A stretch of 64,000 nucleotides of DNA, taken from Mytilinidion resinicola. Taxonomy: Eukaryota > Ascomycota > Dothideomycetes > Mytilinidiales > Mytilinidiaceae. Position 1 is the stretch's first letter. Each line of letters starts with the position of its first letter. The DNA lies in assembly GCF_010093595.1 (NCBI RefSeq), contig NW_022985449.1, positions 1,485,145-1,549,144 of the forward strand, given 5' to 3'. Made by a program: the position numbers and the translations under genes. Under the pieces are notes generated by a model. The model was not told where the DNA came from. It saw only the letters and a program-made list of their open reading frames with translations, and searched no databases. Shown in pieces: positions 54,480-63,916 of this stretch.

Positions 54480-56228
54480 ATGAAATCCGACGAAATCCCA
54501 AAAGTCGACACAGTCGAAACCCATATCCCAGGGTTGGGCAAGATAAAAGGTCTCTCCTACAACGACTCAACATGCCAGTATCTCGGAATCCCATACGCAA
54601 ATATCCCAGGGCGTTTCCGGAGATCAGTTCCTTCACCAGCATGGAAAAATGGCGAGCACGACGGCACAAAACTAGGGCCATATTGTCCACAGCCACCTCG
54701 AGACTTCTATCCCATCCCCTCAGCCGCAAGACCATGGCTCGAAATGCCAAGCGCGGACGAACTCAACTGCCTCAATCTCAACATCTCAGTACCTAGACTA
54801 CCCTCTCAAAATGGATCAAAACTACCTGTCATGGTGTTCTTACACGGCGGCGCATTTGTGTATGCAATGGGTTCATCGCCGATTTACGATGGCCGGATCC
54901 TCGCCGATGCTTCAGCGAATGTGCTTTCCAAACCAACCATAATCATCACGCTGAACTACCGCCTCGGAGTCTATGGATTTCTCGCGGGCCACGACCTGGA
55001 GGCATACAACAAACAGCACGGAGACTGTGGTGTCGGGAACTACGGCATCTGGGACCAAGTTCTTGCCCTGCGATGGATCCAGCAACATATCGCCGGTTTT
55101 GGTGGCGACCCGAACCAAGTCACGCTTTTCGGCCAAAGCGCTGGCGGAGTTTCAGTGCACACGCACCTCCTTCGAGATGAAGCGCTCTTCTCATCTGCTA
55201 TTCTGCAGTCTGGGCTGATCAGGCTGTGTGGAGTCATGTCGATTGACGAATATCAGATTTGCTATGAGAATATGCTCCTCGAGCTAGGAATCAGCCTCGA
55301 CCTCCCACCTGCCGAAAGAGTCATGCAACTTCTCGCTGTCAGTACCGCCAATGTTACGGCTGCGATGGTCCCTGTTTTCATCACGCCCGTCATCACGATG
55401 GGGCTATGCGATGACAAAGTGCTCATTCCCGGCGGGATCCCTACTTATGCGCAATACGACGAATTCAAGATCCCCGAATGGTGTCCGAGGATCATGTTGG
55501 GCGACTGCATCAACGAGTGTATCATCTGGAACAAAGCATGGGATAATCTGTCTCCAATTTCGATGGCCAAGGACGCAGATCTTTCGACGCCCACAGCGCC
55601 TCTTCTTCTCCGGAAGATGGAGTCCTATCTCGGCGCTGAAAAGGCTAAGGTGATTGCAGACCTGTACGGTATCTCAGAAGCCTCGACGCCGGCGGAGACA
55701 TTCACTGCGTTGGAACGATTCACGAGCCATGGGATGTACTCCGCACTGAACTATTTCGCTGAATTGGCGTCTCCGAGTGTGTATGCGTGGCATTTTGACG
55801 TCCCTTCGCCATACGACAATGCGTGGGGTGGCATGGCACACCACTCGTTTGACAATGTGCTTATCTGGTCTGTGTTGAAGCATACATTGCCTGAAGGACA
55901 CCAAAGGATCGGAGAGGTTATGGTGGAGGCGTGGATCAAGTTTGCAAATGGCGAGGCGCCTTGGGAAAGGTTTGATGACAAGAAGCGGTGGATGGTGATC
56001 AAGGAGAGTGGCGCGAAGATGATGACCCGCGAGGAGGACCAGGGCCGAGGGTATGAGATCTGGGACCGGCTGCATGAGCTAGATCTCATCAAGGATTTCG
56101 CGGATATGAGCGTCGAGCTATGTATCAGGAGAACTGAGCTGTTAACTCGAAGGTCAGGTATAGCAAGCGGACATGGGGGGACACATATTGAGAATGCAGA
56201 TGCCGAGACAGCGATGAAAGTTATGTAG
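54480..56228 (+). CDS. Carboxylesterase type B, intact
   Basis: Intronless, 582 aa. Features in order: CQYLGIPYANIPGRFRRSVP, ADELNCLNLNISVP, the oxyanion-hole segment LPVMVFLHGGAFVYAMGSSP, TLNYRLGVYGFLAG, then DQVLALRWIQQHIAGFGGDP, and the nucleophile elbow VTLFGQSAGGVSVHTH with catalytic Ser near residue 220. An acidic candidate lies in GDCINECIIW and the His in WGGMAHHSFDNVL. No signal peptide is visible, so the enzyme is probably cytosolic, unlike the dead secreted-type esterase upstream. It hydrolyses carboxylic esters; the substrate is unknown. It lies head-to-head with regulator 1 and next to regulator 2, SDR, permease and aminotransferase genes, suggesting a catabolic role. Confidence 0.93.
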   Translation: MKSDEIPKVDTVETHIPGLGKIKGLSYNDSTCQYLGIPYANIPGRFRRSVPSPAWKNGEHDGTKLGPYCPQPPRDFYPIPSAARPWLEMPSADELNCLNLNISVPRLPSQNGSKLPVMVFLHGGAFVYAMGSSPIYDGRILADASANVLSKPTIIITLNYRLGVYGFLAGHDLEAYNKQHGDCGVGNYGIWDQVLALRWIQQHIAGFGGDPNQVTLFGQSAGGVSVHTHLLRDEALFSSAILQSGLIRLCGVMSIDEYQICYENMLLELGISLDLPPAERVMQLLAVSTANVTAAMVPVFITPVITMGLCDDKVLIPGGIPTYAQYDEFKIPEWCPRIMLGDCINECIIWNKAWDNLSPISMAKDADLSTPTAPLLLRKMESYLGAEKAKVIADLYGISEASTPAETFTALERFTSHGMYSALNYFAELASPSVYAWHFDVPSPYDNAWGGMAHHSFDNVLIWSVLKHTLPEGHQRIGEVMVEAWIKFANGEAPWERFDDKKRWMVIKESGAKMMTREEDQGRGYEIWDRLHELDLIKDFADMSVELCIRRTELLTRRSGIASGHGGTHIENADAETAMKVM

Positions 56229-56286
56229 ATTTTGGCGCGCAATGAAGTCCGTTGATCTCGTCGTATCTCTCTGCAAGGTCCAACCA

Positions 56287-57843
56287 TTACTCGGTGGTGG
56301 CGACTTCGAAAATCCCAAAGCCCGTGACTCTCCCGAGTTGTGCGAGCTGGGTTCTGAACCACGACTTCAGCTCATCGTTGATGTGACTGACCATGGTTGA
56401 CGCAGTGACAAGCGGGCTTGTTATCAGTCCGGCTGCATATGGGTTCGTTGTCATCTCGTTGGTTTTCAGAGTAACAACTTGATCGGCTGTGTCGGGACTA
56501 TTTGCAAGCTTGAACCGTTCAAGGCAGAAAGGCACAGTAGATGCTAGGCCATCAGCCATAGCTTGTAAGTCGACAAGGGAACTCGTGCTTTGTTCACGCT
56601 GAAGGCTATTCGGATTTGTTTCGATGAATTGAAGAATGCTCAGGCGTGTACTGAGGACAAGCATTCTGCTGGAGTAGTATCGCGCCCAAATCGCGGCATC
56701 TTCGAGTCTCTGGAAGCTGGAGACTACTGGGGGAAAGAAGCTCGTCTTAGGCCAAATTCGATGAGTCGGTAGAGGATGTCGAGTGTATGACCACGCTTCC
56801 GGGAAATGTGCTCTCCAGTCCTGCAGTGCTTGGTCTATATCTTGCGCTTCTTGATTGAGCGGCTCCGCTAGTCGTGCGAGTTCCTCCAGACCTGGCTGCC
56901 GGCTGCGTTTGTACTGATATAAAGCGGAAAGTCTCTGCCGAACACTCGCAATGCGTATAATTATTTTGTCGTACTTGAGCTCGAGGCCGTTCTCGCCGAA
57001 AGCGGCGCCCCCTTTTATCCATTCTGGCAGGACAGCTTTCCCTAGCAAAGCGTGCTTAATTGCCCCACGCCTAGTGGCCTTTATGACGTTGGTACAAGGT
57101 TGCTTGAAACTTAAGTGTTCTTTCCAATATTTTAATATGACTAGTGCGCCTTCATCATGCGCTACGCTCGGCAAGGCCAAAGGTAAGGGGGCGTTTCTCC
57201 TCTGTTGAGGTCGATAGATAGCATTCTCATACATACTCATATGAAAGATTGCAAGCAGACAGGGCTCGATGTTGTCCTGGTCTAGGGAAGTAAGAGTGAG
57301 CTGCAGCAGCCGAAGAAGCTGGTGATACTTTTTCGAGGCCTCAACGGCTGCTTGCGGGCATTTCTGGGTTCGTGAAAAGAGAGCTAGCGCTATCGATGAT
57401 ATGGCGAGGTCCACTAATTGACCCTCTATCTGTAATGGTCGCCCATGTAGCAGATCACTCGGTGCACAAGGTGCACTCAGAAGTGGCGGGGCATCGTCTG
57501 GGCTATGCAGATAAAACCGCATGTAGTACATAACGGCTTCGGCTTTCAAGTCGAAAGGCTGCCGCGGTAGACTGACATGCAGATTGCTTGCAGGCTCGGC
57601 TTTCCGGGTTGATCGCGGTCCTCTGGGACGCTTTTTCTGGCCGCTGGCGAATGGGTTTTCGGTATGTACGATGAAAGCCTGCCGCCCATCGCAGATCCGG
57701 CGGGACTTTGCGCATCTCTGGCACACTGGCTGAGCCTCGTCGCACTGCAGTCAAAGTCAGCAACGTTCAGGCGTGTTCTGAGGTTTGCTAGCCTTGAGTC
57801 GTCGCGCCTTACATGGCTGGCAACCAGAGCTTGGGAACGGCAT
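56287..57843 (-). CDS. Zn2Cys6 transcription factor 2 of the cluster
   Basis: Exons 57793-57843 and 56287-57744; 502 aa. The first exon gives MPFPSSGCQPCKARRLK and the second resumes CDEAQPVCQRCAKSRRICDG, so splicing is needed to build the six-Cys zinc cluster. The intron 57745-57792 (48 nt, GCTGAC branch site, CAG acceptor) has a GC donor (AAG/GCTAGC) instead of GT. After a basic linker (GQKKRPRGPRS) comes the DUF3468/fungal-TF helical domain: FDLKAEAVMYYMRFYLHSPD, LVDLAISSIALALFSRTQK, IFHMSMYENAIYRP, GALVILKYWKE. The C-terminus ends GFGIFEVATTE. Only 58 bp separates its stop from that of the convergent esterase gene. It is head-to-head with the SDR gene. Confidence 0.9.
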
Positions 57844-58538
57844 GATGCATAGAGGATCGGCTGCTAGCAAGAGCGCAAACTCTGTCGGTCGATTGTTCAG
57901 GCGGAGTTCTACATTTGATGACTACAACGGAGTAAGTCCAGCTATGAAGATACCTGCGAGTTGGGGCTTGGACGCTAGCACAGATGCGGGGACATGCTAA
58001 AGTCCGGTCGCGAGTATCGCCAAAGTCGGTCTAGCGCATGTTATTTTGGTTAGCATTGTTCGCGTAAAGCCCTTTCCGGGGTTTGCTATACTTCGTAAAC
58101 CCGTACGTATCGTGTGTATCACCAGGGGCGGAATAGCTGCTTGATGATATATCATGTCTCTGAAAGTATACGCTATGTTGTGCCAGCTGCTAGAGAGTAT
58201 CTCCCGAAATGGTCTAGTCCCTATCCAGATGATCGATGAGGCGAGCCATCTTATGGCGTTAGGACGGAGGCGGTCGCTTACAGTCTGTCACTGAACTAAC
58301 TTTTGGTGTTTCGTGTCTTCGGCCTTCGGGATTAGTGACAGACTGCGCCGACGGGCACCGTCCGTTCAGTATTAAGAAAAGGACAAATATCACGGAGGAG
58401 CACCGTAGCATTCGTCTATAAATCCACTGCGGTCTCCGTGAAACAGATAAACTAGCTCTTTAGTCAGCCTAACTTGTCTTCTATTCATCAACCTCAATCG
58501 TCCTTCCCAAACTCAATCGTTTAGCTACCGTCACCAAG
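57844..58538. promoter_or_regulatory. Shared divergent promoter, regulator 2 / SDR
   Basis: Holds a 12-bp perfect inverted repeat, CAGTCTGTCACT (58281-58292) and AGTGACAGACTG (58334-58345), with a 41-nt spacer. Just downstream is a CGG-N3-CCG palindrome, GACGG-GCA-CCGTC (58350-58362). Both lie 180-260 bp before the SDR start. Confidence 0.55.
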
Positions 58539-59331
58539 ATGGCTCCAACAACAGTTCTCATTACTGGTGAGCTGAATAGACTTGATTTTGATCGTTATCT
58601 TATATGATCTAGGTGCCAATTCTGGCGTCGGCTATGCTACGACCCAAGTCCTAGCCAGTGCATCAGAGAAATTCCACATCATCCTGGCCTGTCGCTCTCT
58701 CGAAAACGCAGAGAAAGCCAAGTCGGAGATCGAAGCAGCCGGAATAAAAGGCACCTTATCCACCGTCCAGCTCGACGTCACCAACTCGGAATCGGTAAAG
58801 CAAGCCGCCGAGCTAGTCGGCACTAAATTTGGAACCCTGGACGTCCTCATCAACAACGCCGGCATGGGTAGCCAAAATCCAGACGTGAAGACACGCTTCC
58901 AAGAAACCCTAGAGGTCAATGTTATCGGGCCTGCGGTGGTAGCTGAAGCCTTCAGGCCTCTGCTGCTGAAGGCAGAGAAGCCATATTCGATCTACGTTAC
59001 GAGCGGCCTGGGATCGCTGGCTGCCGCGAGTGCTTCTGGCTCTGATTTCCCAGGCGCAGATTGTTACTGCACCAGTAAGGCGGCACTCAACATGCTCATG
59101 ATGCGGGAATGGGTAGCGTTCAAGTCGAAAGGCCTAAAGTCGTTCGCCATGTGCCCGGGGTTCGTGATTTCCAATCTCCGTGGTAAGAGCGAGGAAGCGA
59201 GGAATGGGGGCCGTTTTGGCCAAGCTGAGGATCCAAAAACTTCTGGCGAGCTCGTTCTGAGCATCATTGAAGGAGAGAGGGATTCCGATGCAGGTGGCTT
59301 TGTTCAAAAGGATGGTGTCTGGCCCTGGTGA
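58539..59331 (+). CDS. Short-chain dehydrogenase/reductase
   Basis: Exons 58539-58566 and 58613-59331; intron 58567-58612 (GTGAGC..TAG, 46 nt, phase 1); 248 aa. The intron splits the dinucleotide-binding motif: MAPTTVLITG joins ANSGVGYATT to give TGANSGVG. Further classical SDR motifs: LDVT, DVLINNAGMG, SIYVTSGLGS (catalytic Ser region), and YCTSKAALN (Tyr-x3-Lys). The Rossmann fold uses NAD(P)H to interconvert alcohols and carbonyls. An acidic residue is not evident at the end of strand 2 (LACRSLENA has Arg), which favours NADP(H); this is inference. In the cluster it could act on the carbonyl released by the aminotransferase. Confidence 0.92.
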
Positions 59332-59606
59332 GGATGACGTCTTGCGGGCGTTCACGACGGGGACAGCCTAATACTTGTAGTGTACTTCTGCTGGAAATCT
59401 GAAGTGTGGGGAGGGGAAGTCTTGCGATGTACTTACGCCCTCTAAAATGTGGTGAATTGATGGATTCGATTCACAGCGCACAGAATGTTACACGATGTTC
59501 GGATCCCTACGAGTGCATTGAAGCACGTCTGACAGTAGAATGGAAATATTGATATGAGTTGCAGCGCCAAAGATGTCGGCGCGAGCGGCCGCGTAGCCCT
59601 ACGGAG

Positions 59607-61297
59607 CTACCATCTGTATCGAAACTTCAGCGCGTCCTCCATATCCGTTCTATCCAAGAACTCCTCATCCTCCACCGAAGCTGCATTGACGGCTTCGACA
59701 GGCGCTTCTGCCAATACTCTGTCCCTCTTCTTGTTTTGAAACCGGTAATACCATCCAAGCCCGACCGAGAGCGCCTGACAAAGGCAGATAGCCACTAACA
59801 TCGCCCGACAACCAGTACCATAGTGCGGCGCCTCAGAGGTAAGAAAGAGCTGCGGACTGACAATATTACCGACGCAGAAGCTAACAAAGACCATGAAAGT
59901 CGTAGTGATTTTCTTAGAGAAACCTGCGATGTTAGAGGAGATGAGACTGAGAAGGATAGCGTACGATGCCGGCACGCAAAGGAGAAGCCAAACACCGACA
60001 CAACGCCCCCAAGTTGCGGATTGTGGCAGAGCTTCGAGTAAAATCGTGCCAACCAACGTTGGGAGAGCGACCACAAACATAATTACCGTTCTACCGTTAG
60101 TGTAATACCAAGACGCTCCGCCCGCAACGATCATAGCGACACACTCTGTTCCGCCCACCGGCAGAGTTAAAAGCGTTGTGGTGATGCCTGAAAAGCCCAT
60201 CTCCTCAATGATGAGAGGAAGGAAAGATCCTCCGATGTTGCAAATATTGCTGATGCCAGCCCAGAGGGTAATCATCCATACTTGAGGATCCCGGAGAGCT
60301 ACCCGATGTTAGAGTTGTTTCGGGCCGTTTTGTAGGGCAATACGAACCTTCTTTGACCTGATGCCATTTAAATTGCGACGTCTTGATACCCGTCCGATTG
60401 TTCCGCAGGCGTTCGACCGCGATAGATCTCTCGCGTTCGTTAAGAAATTTGGCGTTGAGTGGAGAGTCAGGCAAGAACAGGAATACAAGTACAGACCACG
60501 CAACGGTGAAGCCTCCGCAGATCAAAAACTAGATGAGTCAGCAGAAGGCACATTGAAATCTAATCCGATGTCTCGAGTACTTACAACGAGCTGCCACTGA
60601 TCGATGGCAATGGAATCGACATGGCCAACACCATACGACAAGAGGCCACCCACAATAGCAGCAACTCCGACCATAAAGTACCACGCTGTGCATCTAGTCC
60701 CTTGCTCCTGTCCCTTGTAGAACATGGCTGTGATAGTGACCCAGCAAGGACCGATACAAGACTCGAACACACCCATCAAGAACCTAACAGTGGCGAGACC
60801 GGCGAAATTCTCACACACAGCGCAGAGCATGACCAATACGCCCCAAATGAGGAGATTGGCCGATGCAAATTTGCCAATTGGGAGTTTTTGCATGAGATAG
60901 TTCGATGGAATCTCCCCGACGAGGTAACCAAAATAGAAGATGGAATTGGCCCATGAGTATTGCGTGCCGACTAGGTCCAAGTCCTTGCGTATACCGTAGA
61001 CTGCAGCGTAACTAATGGTAACTTTGTCTAGGTACTGGAGTCCGAAAGTGAGGGCCAACTAGTAATGTCAGCTCCCGGTCTTTAATATGACTGATCTGAA
61101 CTTACAATTGGCATCAAACAAAGATCTATCTTCCATCGTACAGCATTCTCTTCCTCAATGGAGTACTCAACGCGACCATGTTTGGCCAGATGTTGAAGCC
61201 CGAGGTCTGCATGGCGATCGACGAGTAACTCGCCCTTCTCCCGATCAATAGAATTGACGTGCGCGAGTGACGGAACCTTCTCAATGGTTGAAGACAT
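59607..61297 (-). CDS. MFS permease, Dal5/allantoate (anion:cation symporter) family
   Basis: Exons 61106-61297, 60585-61058, 60348-60528 and 59607-60298; introns 61059-61105, 60529-60584 and 60299-60347; 512 aa. The cytosolic N-terminus is polar; helix 1 starts at DLCLMPILALTFGLQYLDKV, followed by GTQYSWANSIFYFGYLVGEI and NYLMQKLPIGKF, the MFS loop of the Dal5/Tna1 group. Then VRFLMGVFESCIGPCW, MFYKGQEQGTR, a central loop with FLPDSPLNAKFLNERERSIA, and the second six-helix half (DPQVWMITLWAGISNICNIG to LSVGLGWYYRFQNKKRDR). Family members take up allantoate, nicotinate, pantothenate and other carboxylates. It is head-to-head with the aminotransferase gene, so it probably imports a precursor used by the cluster. 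Confidence 0.93.
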
Positions 61298-61833
61298 TGT
61301 AGATGATAGAATGATGCCGGTCGATGATGACTTTCAAGGGTGATTTCCCCGTTGACATGGTGGACCTACATATAGAACCCATTGCAACGGTCCTTATCAT
61401 CGCCGCGCAACAGTCGAGTTAGCAGGAAGAGGTAGTCGAGGCGCTTCATTCATTGAGCTCAGGGATGCTCCGAAAACTCAGACGATGAAAGAAGATAGGG
61501 TGTCGGATGTTGCGAAGGGCGATAGGAGTGGTGGAGCAAGACGCCGGTCGAGAAGCGAAAGCAAAATCCGGTCAGACCCGATCTCCACCAAACGGCTTCT
61601 GAGACTCCCATCCCGACATCTGCCAACAACAAGCGTCACGCGTGCCACAAGATGGCCCATCCAATTCTGCGGCGGGACTTGGAGCTTCCGAGTTCGGAAA
61701 GGCCCTGTGGCGGAGCTGTGAGAGGCGGCCACTGCATTCCTCCTCTCCTCCGAGGTGGAAGTCCTTGCTTAATTCCTTTATTAGCAACAGAGAGTACTCC
61801 AGACCATCTATACAGTCGAATTGAGCACTAATC
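61298..61833. promoter_or_regulatory. Shared divergent promoter, MFS permease / aminotransferase
   Basis: Contains the perfect palindrome TTCCGA-GT-TCGGAA (61686-61699), a CCG-N4-CGG element suited to a Zn2Cys6 dimer, 135 bp before the aminotransferase start. Confidence 0.5.
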
Positions 61834-63306
61834 ATGGCGCCCTCAGTCCTCCTCGAGACTATCTCCTCGAACGATGGTGCTTCCACCACCTCAACAAGAA
61901 TTGCAGCGACGGCAACAGCACCCGCCACCGTGCCACCAGAATCCAGAAGCCAGGAAAGACGTCTTATGCACCGATCCCTTACGGAGTCACCATACGAAGT
62001 GATAAGCGCCTCAGGAAGTTACCTCCATCTCTCTACCGGAGCCTTGATCCTCGATGGCTGCGGCGGAGCAGCTGTCGCCATCATTGGGCATGGCAACGAG
62101 GAAGTCATGGCTGCCACGGTCGCACAAATGCAAAAGGTCTCCTACGTTCACACGCTTTCATACACCACCTCCTCGGCCGAAGATCTTGCAAACTTCATCT
62201 TAGAAGTATCGCCCGGTGGATTCCAGCATGGACTCGAAAAAGCCTATTTCTGTGGTAGCGGCAGCGAAGCCAACGATGCAGCCTTGAAGCTCGCTCGTCA
62301 GTATTTCTACGAGAAGGGGGAGCCACAGCGGAAATTTTTCGTGTCGAGAGCGCAAAGCTACCACGGGAACTCGGTCGCCAGTATGTCCGTCTCCTCGAAC
62401 CTGCCGAGGAAGGTGCCGTACCAGGATATCTTGATGCGCAATGTATCATTTGTGTCACCCGCGTATGCCTACCAATACCAACGCTCCGGCGAAACAGAGC
62501 AGGAGTACGTTGCTCGGCTGATTGCGGAGCTGGACGCTGAGTTCCAACGGATAGGCCCGGAGAACGTCATCTCCTTCATTGCTGAGCCCGTAGTAGGCGC
62601 CACATCTGGGTGCGTTGCGGCGCCAAAGGGGTACTTTGCAGGAGTTCGTAAGCTGTGCGACAAATACGGGATTCTACTTCACCTGGACGAGATCATGTGC
62701 GGGATGGGCAGAACTGGCACGTACTTTGCTTTCGAGCAAGAGAACGTACTGCCAGACATTGTCACTATCGGGAAAGGACTCGGAGGCGGATATGCGCCAG
62801 TGGCTGCTGTGTTGATGTCCTCAAAGATCGTGGACACGCTGAGAGCTGGTTCAGCTGCTTTCAACCATGGTCAGACGTACCAAGCGCATCCCGTGACTTG
62901 TGCCACTGCACTTGCAGTGCAGAAGATTGTGCGAAGAGAGAGTCTCGTTCAGCGGTGTGCTTTGATGGGCATGCTCTTGAGTAAGTTGTTGATGGATACG
63001 TTCAGTGGTTGTAAATTCGTTGGTGACATTCGAGGAAGAGGTCTGTTTTGGGCCATCGAGTTCGTGAGGGATAAGACGACGAAGGAGACATTTTCAACGT
63101 CTTGTCATTTTGGATACAATTTCCAGCAGAATGCGTTCAAGTTGGGGCTGGCCGTTTATCCTGGTGCAGGAACGGTAGATGGAGTTCGTGGCGATCATGT
63201 TATTATCGCTCCACCGTTCACTACATCGGTAGTCGATTTAGGAAAGATGGTAGCACTGCTGAAGGAAGCGTATGTCCAAGAGGAAACCAGGCTAGACTTG
63301 TCATAG
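61834..63306 (+). CDS. Class III PLP-dependent aminotransferase
   Basis: Intronless, 490 aa. After a Ser/Thr/Ala-rich N-terminus of about 35 residues the fold-type I enzyme is complete: LILDGCGGAAVAIIGHGNEE, YFCGSGSEANDAALKLARQY (PLP phosphate-binding segment), RAQSYHGNSVASMSV, AEPVVGATSGCVAAPKGYF, the Asp of LHLDEIMCGMGRTGTYFAFE, and the Schiff-base lysine in IVTIGKGLGGGYAPVAAVLM. Then HGQTYQAHPVTCATALA and IRGRGLFWAIEF, ending with IIAPPFTTS. It belongs to the omega-aminotransferase group (GABA, beta-alanine, ornithine or diamine type), moving an amino group to a keto acid and leaving an aldehyde or ketone. The substrate is not predictable from sequence. No targeting signal is obvious. Divergent from the MFS permease gene. 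Confidence 0.95.
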   Translation: MAPSVLLETISSNDGASTTSTRIAATATAPATVPPESRSQERRLMHRSLTESPYEVISASGSYLHLSTGALILDGCGGAAVAIIGHGNEEVMAATVAQMQKVSYVHTLSYTTSSAEDLANFILEVSPGGFQHGLEKAYFCGSGSEANDAALKLARQYFYEKGEPQRKFFVSRAQSYHGNSVASMSVSSNLPRKVPYQDILMRNVSFVSPAYAYQYQRSGETEQEYVARLIAELDAEFQRIGPENVISFIAEPVVGATSGCVAAPKGYFAGVRKLCDKYGILLHLDEIMCGMGRTGTYFAFEQENVLPDIVTIGKGLGGGYAPVAAVLMSSKIVDTLRAGSAAFNHGQTYQAHPVTCATALAVQKIVRRESLVQRCALMGMLLSKLLMDTFSGCKFVGDIRGRGLFWAIEFVRDKTTKETFSTSCHFGYNFQQNAFKLGLAVYPGAGTVDGVRGDHVIIAPPFTTSVVDLGKMVALLKEAYVQEETRLDLS

Positions 63307-63490
63307 AGAGGCGTGTTATTTTCGGAATCATGGATGTATTAAAATTTAACGGTGAAAAGGAGTAGGGCTTAATTCGCACGTGATCATATCTGCAGCTTTG
63401 GAGAATGGTCCGGGCGCAGTCAGCCTCTGGTCACGAGAATCAGCTCGCTCCTTACTCTGACACACCTCAACCTTTCATTGGCACGACATC

Positions 63491-63518
63491 TGCTGTGTGC
63501 TGTGTGCTGTGTGCTGTC
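63491..63518. repeat. 7-bp tandem repeat, TGCTGTG x 3.9
   Basis: Three perfect units and a fourth with one mismatch (TGCTGTC). Confidence 0.95.
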
Positions 63519-63916
63519 TTGAAACCTGGGCTATGGCATCACCCAAGGAAAATTCCAGGCGTCATGCTCACCGCACCTCAAGCGTCACACCGCATTACCC
63601 ACGTCTGGTCAGTACCACATGCCCCAGGCTCTCATCAAAGTGCTTTCAAAGTGCTGCCAAGGCGGAAAAATCAAGCTTGTCGGTCAAGAGTGGCATTGGA
63701 GCAGCCTTGGGACCGCCTCACGTCGAGCCCATTAAAGGAAAGTTGTGGTATTTTCTAGCGTTGAATTTATAACTGGGCACAGCTCGTCTCTTATACCAGG
63801 CACTCAGCTACAGGTAACTGCTTTTAAGCCTCGGATATTTCGCCGGTGTCTTATTAAGATATGCTAGTATTGATAGAGTACTTGAGTAGGTTATTGTATA
63901 TGAGGGTGTTATTGTA

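Noticed and set aside
49787..63306. Secondary-metabolite biosynthetic cluster
   Set aside because: No polyketide synthase, NRPS, terpene cyclase or prenyltransferase is present; the enzyme set fits degradation better.
54480..63306. Naming the cluster a fumonisin-degradation locus
   Set aside because: Only enzyme classes match the bacterial system; no diagnostic sequence likeness can be shown without a search.
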